NCBI GenBank assembly: GCA_963714875.1
Contig: CAVQQI010000010.1
Span: 1 to 64,000 of the forward strand
Reading direction: 5' to 3'
From: JBAOHV01 sp963714875
Lineage (GTDB): Bacteria; Actinomycetota; Acidimicrobiia; Acidimicrobiales; Microtrichaceae
Length of the DNA stretch: 64,000 nt
Positions 57,883-64,000 of the stretch are shown piece after piece. Made by a program: the position numbers and the translations under genes. Under the pieces are notes generated by a model. It did not search any database, was not told the DNA's origin, and was given only the letters and a program-made list of their open reading frames with translations. Numbering within the stretch: position 1 is the first letter of the stretch; each line of letters starts with the position of its first letter.

Positions 57883-58482
57883 GTGGGCCCGCGGATCCTG
57901 GTCATCGACAACTACGACTCGTTCGTCTACAACCTCGTCCAGTACCTGGGTGAGCTCGGAGCCGAGCCCCTGGTGCACCGTGACGACGCGCTCACCCTGG
58001 ACGACGTGGCCCGGATCGATCCCGACGGGATCCTGATCAGTCCCGGACCCGGCGCTCCGGCCGACGCAGGGCTGTCGAACGAGATCATCGCGACGTGGGG
58101 CGATCGCCGTCCGGTGTTCGGGGTGTGCCTGGGCCTGCAGTGCATCGGCGAGGTCTTCGGCGGGCGGGTCGTGCGCGCCCCACAGGTGGTGCACGGCAAG
58201 ACGTCGTCCATCCATCACGACGGCAAGGGCATCTTCCGTGGCGTTCCCCAGCCGCTGGAAGCCACCAGGTACCACTCGCTGATCGTCGAGCGCTCGTCGT
58301 TGCCGGACGTGCTGGAGATCACCGCGCAGACCGACGACGGGGTGATCATGGGGCTGCGCCATCGCGAGCTCCAGGTCGAGGGCGTGCAGTTCCATCCGGA
58401 GTCGGTGCTCACCCACTCGGGCCACGACATCGTGGGCAACTTCCTGGCGACCTGTGCGTCGCCCAGCACCGCCGACCGCTGA
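57883..58482 (+). CDS. trpG: Glutamine amidotransferase, anthranilate/para-aminobenzoate synthase component II
   Basis: The product has 199 residues, starting at GTG 57883. It is a class I glutamine amidotransferase with catalytic C82 (VFGVCLGLQCIGE), H171 and E173 (GVQFHPESVL), and the oxyanion SPGPGAP (53-59). ILVIDNYDSFVYNLVQYL at the N-terminus is the TrpG/PabA signature. It delivers ammonia to TrpE or PabB, which are not encoded here. In actinobacteria this gene stands beside pknB, as here. Which of the two pathways it serves cannot be told. Confidence 0.93.
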   Translation: MGPRILVIDNYDSFVYNLVQYLGELGAEPLVHRDDALTLDDVARIDPDGILISPGPGAPADAGLSNEIIATWGDRRPVFGVCLGLQCIGEVFGGRVVRAPQVVHGKTSSIHHDGKGIFRGVPQPLEATRYHSLIVERSSLPDVLEITAQTDDGVIMGLRHRELQVEGVQFHPESVLTHSGHDIVGNFLATCASPSTADR

Positions 58483-58493
58483 CGGGTCGGGGC

Positions 58494-59672
58494 TCAGCCT
58501 CCCGGCGCGGTGGTGGAGGTCGTCGTGGTCGGACCGCCGGGAATGCTGGTGGTCGTGGTCGTCGGGGGTGGCGGCACGGCGCCGACGGTGATCGTGACGG
58601 TGCCTCCCCTCCCGAGCGGGGAGTTGGCGATCGGGGACTGGGAGATGACCCGGCCGTTGCGCCGATCACCTGCGGTGACCACCTGGGTCCGAACCGTCAC
58701 CTCCAGACCCAGGTCCGACGCGATCGACGTCGCGGATCCACGCGTGAAGCCCACCAGGTCCGGCACCTCGACCGGGCCAGGGGCCGCGGCGATCACGATC
58801 GCGACGGGGAAACCCCGAGGCGCCTCCGCCCCGGGCGGCGGGTTGGTCGACAGGATCGCGTCCGGTTCGGCGTCGGAGGTCACACGACGCGTCACACGCC
58901 CGACCTCCAGCTCCGCCCGGCCCAGTGCGACGAACCCGTCCCGCGACGGTTGGCCGACGATCTCGGGAACGGTCCTCGGCTCGGGCCCCTTGGACAACAG
59001 CACGCGCACCTCGCTGCCGATGACCGCTCGTGCGCCGACCGCCGGGATCGATCCGACGATGTCGCCCTGGGGCACTTCCTCGTCGAAGACCTCCTCGATC
59101 ACTCCGGTCAGCCCCAGAGCTCCGAGCAGCCGCACGGCCTCGGCCGCTCCGACGCCCTCGAAGTCGGGTACCCGCACCCCGGCGGGGCCGTCGCTGACCG
59201 CGAGCACCACCTGCTCGCCGACCTCGAGGCGGGCTCCTGCGATGGGGTCCTGGTCGACGACCACGTCGACGGGCGCCACCTCGTTGGCCTCGTAGGTCAC
59301 GTCAACGATCAGACCCAGGCGTTCCAGCTGCGCCTGGGCGTCGGGCAACGGCCGTCCCGAGACTCGCGGCACCACGATCTCGGGCACCTGACGACCGTCA
59401 TCGGCGTCCACGGTCATCATCCCGGCGAGGCCGATCAACGCGACGAGCACGACGACGGCCAGCCCTGCGATGCCGACCGCCGTGGCCAACGGGTGCGACG
59501 CCCTGTCGACGGTCTCCGGTGCGCCGATCTCGGTGATCCGCTCACCCGGTGCCACCGCGTCCGCCACGATGGTCGGATCGGCACCATCCCGAACGACGGT
59601 CGGGTCGGGGGCATCGGACCCATCGGTCGGATCGGTCGGGTCCGCTGCGGCCGGTCCGAGCAGGTCGGTCAT
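58494..59672 (-). CDS. PASTA-only membrane protein with four PASTA domains (PASTA protein 2)
   Basis: The product has 392 residues. An acidic, Pro/Asp-rich cytosolic leader (1-60) is followed by one membrane segment (LATAVGIAGLAVVVLVALIGLAGMM), then four PASTA domains with the usual starts VVPRVSGRPLPDAQAQL, RVPDFEGVGAAEAVRLL, TVPEIVGQPSRDGFVAL and EVPDLVGFTRGSATSIA. It ends with a Thr/Pro tail (PPPPTTTTTTSIPGGPTTTT). PASTA domains bind muropeptides or lipid II, so this is a likely surface sensor or scaffold. It has no kinase domain. Its ATG overlaps the stop of the next PASTA gene (ATGA). Confidence 0.9.
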   Translation of the reverse strand: MTDLLGPAAADPTDPTDGSDAPDPTVVRDGADPTIVADAVAPGERITEIGAPETVDRASHPLATAVGIAGLAVVVLVALIGLAGMMTVDADDGRQVPEIVVPRVSGRPLPDAQAQLERLGLIVDVTYEANEVAPVDVVVDQDPIAGARLEVGEQVVLAVSDGPAGVRVPDFEGVGAAEAVRLLGALGLTGVIEEVFDEEVPQGDIVGSIPAVGARAVIGSEVRVLLSKGPEPRTVPEIVGQPSRDGFVALGRAELEVGRVTRRVTSDAEPDAILSTNPPPGAEAPRGFPVAIVIAAAPGPVEVPDLVGFTRGSATSIASDLGLEVTVRTQVVTAGDRRNGRVISQSPIANSPLGRGGTVTITVGAVPPPPTTTTTSIPGGPTTTTSTTAPGG

Positions 59673-60700
59673 CTCGGCGGCCTGGTGGTCGTCGTGGTGG
59701 TGGTCGTGGTGGAGGTCGGCCTCGGCGCGCTGGTCGTCGTGGTCGATCTGGGCGGTGGCGGCGGACCGAGCTCGCGGCCGACCACGATGGTGACGGTCTG
59801 GCCCGGCCGGTAGGGGACGTCCGGCTCGGGGTACTGCGCGGAGACGGCATCCAGGCCGTCGCCGTCGGGGCCGACCAGCTGCGATGCCAGCGCCACGACG
59901 AAGCCGGCACCCTCGAGCGTCGCCCGGGCGGCCTGCTCGGTCTGGTTCACCAGGTTCGGCACCGTCACCAACGCGGGGCCCGCCGAGATGACCAGGTCGA
60001 CCGGAGTGTCGATCGGCACCACTTCACCCGGAGCGGGATCGGCCGAGAGCACTGCACCCTGTGGCACCGCCGGGTCATCGGCGAGGGAGACCTCGCCCAG
60101 GGTCAGCGCCGACCGGCCGAGCTCGAACGATGCTGCGTCCAGCGACCGCCCGAGCACCTCGGGAACCGGGCGGTCAGCCGCGCCGGTCGACACCACGAAC
60201 GAGACGTCGTCCAACCCGGTGACCTGGATTCCCGGGCCCGGCGACTGCTCCATCACGATGCCCTCGGCGATCCGTTCGGACGGGACGCGTTCGACCTCGA
60301 CCGGGATGTCGGCCGCTTCGAACGGCTCGGAGATCTCATCGAAGGGTCGGCCGACGGCGTCGGGCATCGTCACCCTGTTGGCGCCCTTGGACACCACGAT
60401 GCGCACCGTGGTCCCTTCCCGCACCCTCGACCCGGCAGGCGGATCCTGGTCGATGACCGTCCCCCTCGGCGCGCTCAGGCTGAACTCCTCGGTCACCTCG
60501 GGCACCAGGCCAGCCTCGAGCAGGTCCGCCTCGGCACGTGGTCGCGGCGCTTCTGCCAGGTCCGGCACGCTGACGATCGCTCCACGGCCCAGCAGCGCGT
60601 CGATCGGGTTCAGGGTGTTGGAGAACCCCAGCAGCCCGACCGAAGCCAGCGCCACGCCGAGCGCCACCGCCACCGCTGCGGCACCGCGGACCCGTGCCAC
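59669..60700 (-). CDS. PASTA-only membrane protein with four PASTA domains (PASTA protein 1)
   Basis: The product has 343 residues, starting at GTG 60700. A very short cytosolic end is followed by one membrane segment (GAAAVAVALGVALASVGLLGF, about 5-25), then four PASTA domains beginning SVPDLAEAPRPRAEADL, TMPDAVGRPFDEISEPF, PVPEVLGRSLDAASFEL and TVPNLVNQTEQAARATL, and a tail PPPPPRSTTTTSAPRPTSTT with a long Thr run. Without a kinase or phosphatase domain, it must act by binding peptidoglycan fragments or by interacting with PknB or PBPs. It lies 33 bp after pknB and is coupled to the next PASTA gene. Confidence 0.9.
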   Translation of the reverse strand: MARVRGAAAVAVALGVALASVGLLGFSNTLNPIDALLGRGAIVSVPDLAEAPRPRAEADLLEAGLVPEVTEEFSLSAPRGTVIDQDPPAGSRVREGTTVRIVVSKGANRVTMPDAVGRPFDEISEPFEAADIPVEVERVPSERIAEGIVMEQSPGPGIQVTGLDDVSFVVSTGAADRPVPEVLGRSLDAASFELGRSALTLGEVSLADDPAVPQGAVLSADPAPGEVVPIDTPVDLVISAGPALVTVPNLVNQTEQAARATLEGAGFVVALASQLVGPDGDGLDAVSAQYPEPDVPYRPGQTVTIVVGRELGPPPPPRSTTTTSAPRPTSTTTTTTTTTRPPR

Positions 60701-60733
60701 CTCAACGACCGGCGGCGAGCGGAACGGCGCGCC

Positions 60734-62680
60734 TCATGGCGTCGTGGTGGTGGTGGAGCTCGTCGTCGTCGTCGTGGTGGTCGACGCCACCCCCACCACG
60801 ATGCGCACCGTCGCGCCTGCGTCCGCCCGTTCGCCGCCACCGGGCTCCTGGGAGACCACCCGTCCGGCGTTCGGATCTCCGGAGGGGACCGACTGGGGGG
60901 TGACCTCGACGACGAATCCGCGATCCCGGATCTCGGCTCGTGCATCGGCTTCGGTCTGCCCGACGACGTTGGGAACCTCGACCTGCTCCACGCCGGTGGA
61001 GACCACGATCTGGACCACGGCGTTGCGCTCGACCGACGCACCGGCGACGGGGTCGGTCGAGATCACGCTGCCGGCGGCGACCGTGTTGCTCGGCGCCTCG
61101 GTCGCCTCGGCGAACCGCAGTCCCTCGGCCTGGATCTGCGCCTGGGCCTGGGCGAGCGGCCGGCCGACCACGTCGGGCACCAGGACCCTGCCTGCCGGCA
61201 CCGACACGAAGATCTCGACCTCGGTGCCGGGCAGGACCTCGGTCTCGGCGGCCGGGTCCTGTTCCACCACGAAGCCCGGCTCGCCGTCGTCGACCTCGCG
61301 CGGCGTGACCTTCACCGTCAGTCCGGCGTCGTTGAGCACCTTGGTGGCGTCGGTCTGGCTCATCAGGAACACCGAGGGAACCACCACCATCTCCGAACCG
61401 GACGACACGACCAGGCGGACCAGCGACCCCTCATCGACCTCTTCGTCCTTGGCGGGGTCCTGGGCGGTGACGAGCCCGCTGGCGAACTGGTCGCTCGGCT
61501 CACGGGTCACATCGACCTCGAGCCCCAGATCCTCGAGCGTGGTCGTGGCCTCGTCCAGGGGCAGACCGATGACCGGGGGCACCGTCACCAGGCTGCCTTC
61601 GTCCAGGCTGCTGGCGAACCAGAACAGCAGCCCCCCCAGCAGGGCCAACAAGCCCACCAGTACGGCGATGAACAACCAGGTGCGACGCTTCGGCTCGTCG
61701 GGTTCGTCCTCGTAGGGCTCCTCGGGCGGAACCTCCGGGCCCATCCCCGTGGCCGGCTGCATGGTGGTGGCCGGGTCGGCGAGCGCGGCTGCGGCGGCGC
61801 CAGCGGCAACGCCGGCGGCGAGGAGTCCCCGCTCGGCGACGGTCGTCTCGCCGGCGAGGTAGCGACCCAGATCGGCCCGCAGATCCTCCGCGGACGCATA
61901 CCGGTCGTCGGGCCGCTTGGCGAGCAGCTTCATGATGATCGCCTCGAGGCCCTCGGGCAGGCCGGACATGATCGTCGACGGCGGCGGGGGCGCGTCCTGG
62001 ACGTGCTTGTAGGCGATGGCGAGGGGCGAGTCGCCGGTGAACGGAGGCCGACCGGCGACCAGTTCGTAGAGCACCACACCGAGGGAGTACAGGTCCGAGC
62101 GGGGATCGACCGGCAGACCCTGGGCCTGCTCGGGGGAGAAGTAGGTGGCGGTCCCCATGACCGACCCCGCCTGGGTCAGGTCCTCGTCGGAGGAGGAGAG
62201 CGCCCGGGCGATGCCGAAGTCCGTCACCTTGGACTGCCCGGACCGCGTCAGCAGCACGTTGCCCGGCTTGACGTCGCGGTGCACCACCCCGCGCGAGTGC
62301 GCGAAACCCAGTCCGGAGGCGACCTCGGCGGCGATCTCGGCAGCCCGACGCGGGTGGAAGGGCCCGTCGGAGCGCAGCACCCGGGACAGACTCGGGCCGT
62401 CGACGTACTCCATGACGATGAAGTACGTACCGTCCTGCGCGCCCCAGTCGTAGACACCCACGACGTTGGGGTGCGAGAGGTTGGCAGCGGCCTGGGCCTC
62501 ACGTCGGAAACGCTCGACGAAGGAGGGGTCCGTCGCGAACTCGGCGACCAGTTCCTTGACCGCCACCGGGCGGTCGAGCGAGCGGTCCCGCGCCAGGTAC
62601 ACCTGTGCCATCCCCCCGCGGGCGAGGCGGCGGTGGATCTCGTACCGGTCGTTCAGGACGCGCAGATCTTGGTCAGCCAT
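60734..62680 (-). CDS. pknB: Serine/threonine protein kinase with four PASTA domains (PknB-like)
   Basis: The product has 648 residues. The kinase domain (about 12-280) has the glycine loop LARGGMAQVYLA, ATP lysine K42 (VAVKEL), HRD loop HRDVKPGNVLL (D136), DFG (D154) and SDLYSLGVVLYEL. A juxtamembrane linker precedes one membrane helix (about 334-355), then four PASTA domains (from VPPVIGLPLDEAT, VPSVFLMSQTDAT, VPDVVGRPLAQAQ and VPNVVGQTEADAR) and a Thr-rich tail. It senses muropeptides and phosphorylates cell-division and wall-synthesis proteins. pbpA lies 74 bp upstream; no pknA is visible in the window. Confidence 0.95.
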   Translation of the reverse strand: MADQDLRVLNDRYEIHRRLARGGMAQVYLARDRSLDRPVAVKELVAEFATDPSFVERFRREAQAAANLSHPNVVGVYDWGAQDGTYFIVMEYVDGPSLSRVLRSDGPFHPRRAAEIAAEVASGLGFAHSRGVVHRDVKPGNVLLTRSGQSKVTDFGIARALSSSDEDLTQAGSVMGTATYFSPEQAQGLPVDPRSDLYSLGVVLYELVAGRPPFTGDSPLAIAYKHVQDAPPPPSTIMSGLPEGLEAIIMKLLAKRPDDRYASAEDLRADLGRYLAGETTVAERGLLAAGVAAGAAAAALADPATTMQPATGMGPEVPPEEPYEDEPDEPKRRTWLFIAVLVGLLALLGGLLFWFASSLDEGSLVTVPPVIGLPLDEATTTLEDLGLEVDVTREPSDQFASGLVTAQDPAKDEEVDEGSLVRLVVSSGSEMVVVPSVFLMSQTDATKVLNDAGLTVKVTPREVDDGEPGFVVEQDPAAETEVLPGTEVEIFVSVPAGRVLVPDVVGRPLAQAQAQIQAEGLRFAEATEAPSNTVAAGSVISTDPVAGASVERNAVVQIVVSTGVEQVEVPNVVGQTEADARAEIRDRGFVVEVTPQSVPSGDPNAGRVVSQEPGGGERADAGATVRIVVGVASTTTTTTTSSTTTTTP

Positions 62681-62754
62681 GCGGGCAACAGCGTAGATGC
62701 GCCGCTGTTGCGGGTCGCGGCAACGACATGACCCGCCCGGGGCGGTTGCTCAGC

Positions 62755-64000
62755 TCAGGGCGTGGCCAGCGCCACTTCGAGCACCGTCCTCGCGATCGGC
62801 CCGGCGACACGCCCGCCGGTCAGACCGTCGTCGCCGTCGACACCCTGCACCATCACCGCCACCGCAACGGTCGGCTCGGCATCCACCGGGCCGGCGAAGG
62901 CGATCATCCACGCGTGCGAGCGGGGCGGCGTCGTGCCCAGCTGCGCAGTACCGGTCTTGGCGCCCACCTCGAACCCGGGCAGTTGCAGGATGCGGCCGGT
63001 GCCGCGCTCGACCACGCTGATCATGGCGCGGCGCATCACCTCGGCCACGTCGGGCTCCATCGAGTCCCGCCAGGGGCGCTGGTCGAACCGGCTGACGACG
63101 TCGCCATCGCGGGCCTGCACCTCGGACATGACGTGGGGAACCATGATCCGTCCCTCGTTCGCCACACCTGCCGCGACCAGAGCCATCTGCAGCGGTGTCG
63201 CCGCCACGTCGTTCTGGCCGATCGCCGTCTGGGCGAGCGCCGGGGTGTCCGCGACAACCGGGGCCTCGCCCTCCGGCTCGCGCACCACGTCGCCGAAGTC
63301 CGTCGGATAGACCGACGCCGCTGGTCGGGTCAGGTCGATCGGCGGCGCCTCGTTGAACCCGGCTGCCTCGGCCGCCTCGATCATCGGGTCGGGTCCCAGC
63401 TGTTCGGCGGCCATCTGCGCGAACGAGGAGTTGCAGGACTGCTCGAGGATCGCGAACAACGCTCCGCCACAGCTGCTGCGATCGAAGTTGAAGATCGGAC
63501 GGTTGGTCAGCGGTGGCGTGTAGGACTGCACCACCGGGTACACGGGTTCTTCCTCGGTGACCGTGCCGCTGGTGAGGCCGGCGGTGGCGGTGACCACCTT
63601 GAACGTCGAACCGGGGAAGAACCGCTCCTGGTAGGACCGCGCCAGCAAGGGCTTCTCCGGCGAGGCGTCCAGCAGACGCTTCGCCGTGATGGCGGTCTCT
63701 CCCTCGTTGCCCGACACGACGTTCGGGTCATAGGTCGGTGTGGAGTACATCGCCTGGATCGCTCCGGTGGACGGGTCGAGCACCACCACCGACCCGGTGA
63801 GCGCACCCAGCGCGTCCCTGGCGGCGCGCTGCACGTCGCTGTGCACGGTGAGGATGACGTCGCCCTCGCTGGAGGGGTCCGAGAAGAACCCCGACAACTC
63901 GTGCAGCTGCAGCGCAGAGGTGCGGCCCGTCAACTCTGCGTTGTAGGTGCGTTCGACACCGGTCGAGCCCAGGCGGAACGAGTAGTACCCCGTCAGGTGG
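62755..64000 (-). CDS. pbpA: Penicillin-binding protein, FtsI/PbpA family, N-terminus beyond window
   Basis: The minus-strand frame is open from the right edge to the stop at 62755 (about 415 residues). A TTG at 63933 is internal; the frame continues upstream as HLTGYYSFRLGSTGVERTYN. Transpeptidase motifs are SxxK in FFPGSTFKVV, SCN in ILEQSCNSSFAQ and KTG in VGAKTGTAQLG. The order pbpA-pknB-PASTA genes with trpG and crgA matches the origin-proximal cell-wall cluster of Mycobacterium (pbpA Rv0016c), from memory. It cross-links peptidoglycan outside the membrane. Confidence 0.93.
   Translation of the reverse strand, partial: HLTGYYSFRLGSTGVERTYNAELTGRTSALQLHELSGFFSDPSSEGDVILTVHSDVQRAARDALGALTGSVVVLDPSTGAIQAMYSTPTYDPNVVSGNEGETAITAKRLLDASPEKPLLARSYQERFFPGSTFKVVTATAGLTSGTVTEEEPVYPVVQSYTPPLTNRPIFNFDRSSCGGALFAILEQSCNSSFAQMAAEQLGPDPMIEAAEAAGFNEAPPIDLTRPAASVYPTDFGDVVREPEGEAPVVADTPALAQTAIGQNDVAATPLQMALVAAGVANEGRIMVPHVMSEVQARDGDVVSRFDQRPWRDSMEPDVAEVMRRAMISVVERGTGRILQLPGFEVGAKTGTAQLGTTPPRSHAWMIAFAGPVDAEPTVAVAVMVQGVDGDDGLTGGRVAGPIARTVLEVALATP

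Noticed and set aside
58500..60790. Trinucleotide repeats at the 3' ends of the three PASTA genes as a mobile or variable repeat
   Set aside because: They are explained by Thr-rich tails coded by ACC/ACG runs. They are low complexity rather than an element.
59549..62731. A 1060-codon plus-strand open frame covering the PASTA genes
   Set aside because: It lies antisense to three clearly recognisable genes, has no known motifs, and its composition (GRGGGRPRRAG-like) is that of a shadow frame in very GC-rich DNA.

Overview
The window is about 64 kb of very GC-rich DNA with tightly packed genes, frequent GTG starts and many ATGA or TGATG gene junctions. Gene content and order point to the phylum Actinomycetota. 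A deep-branching high-GC lineage such as Acidimicrobiia is my inference and cannot be proven from this window. Two stretches resemble the origin-proximal region of actinobacterial chromosomes: dnaX-ybaB-recR with the SRP RNA and serine tRNAs on the left, and crgA / trpG / PASTA kinase / pbpA on the right.

Layout. 1-6.3 kb: a partial RidA gene, recR, ybaB, dnaX (with a reading-frame break), the SRP RNA, tRNA-Ser(GGA), a PNPOx-family protein, a membrane serine protease, tadA and tRNA-Ser(CGA). 6.3-12.2 kb: an HSL-type esterase, a GH5 lipoprotein, an HExxH lipoprotein, uppP and a PhoX-like Tat protein. 12.3-21.2 kb: UspA, xseA/xseB, two alpha/beta hydrolases, a NarL-type two-component pair, prfC and tRNA-Ala. 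21.5-29.6 kb: a TetR regulator with an Erg6-like methyltransferase, a frameshifted DUF6544-like gene, a TlpA-like lipoprotein, an alpha/beta hydrolase-OsmC fusion, a GNAT protein, a 500-bp hairpin-rich gene-free stretch, an acyl-CoA ligase and a methyltransferase. 29.7-34.8 kb: a family 2 glycosyltransferase with an Alg14/Alg13-like split pair and small unknown proteins.

34.8-45.7 kb is the most coherent accessory block. A nine-gene minus-strand run encodes an unknown protein, a hydroxyisobutyrate-dehydrogenase-like enzyme, an aldehyde dehydrogenase, a SnoaL-like protein, a 3Fe-4S ferredoxin, CYP51, an SDR, a second P450 and a TetR regulator. An F420-type LLM oxidoreductase and a small-molecule kinase diverge from it. 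From memory, the cyp51-ferredoxin-SDR-P450-TetR-aldehyde dehydrogenase set matches the Mycobacterium tuberculosis Rv0763c-Rv0770 neighbourhood.

45.7-57.3 kb: an ABC exporter, an MFS transporter with its MarR regulator, a DEAD-box helicase, small membrane proteins, a long-chain acyl-CoA ligase divergent from a thiolase across a palindromic operator, and a zinc-ribbon membrane protein. 57.3-64 kb: a small cluster of DnaA boxes, crgA, trpG and then, on the minus strand, pbpA, a PknB-like kinase with four PASTA domains and two further PASTA-only membrane proteins. The three PASTA genes carry twelve PASTA domains and each ends in a Thr/Pro-rich tail, which is the strongest candidate here for an under-described system.

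No CRISPR array, insertion sequence, prophage or rRNA gene was seen.
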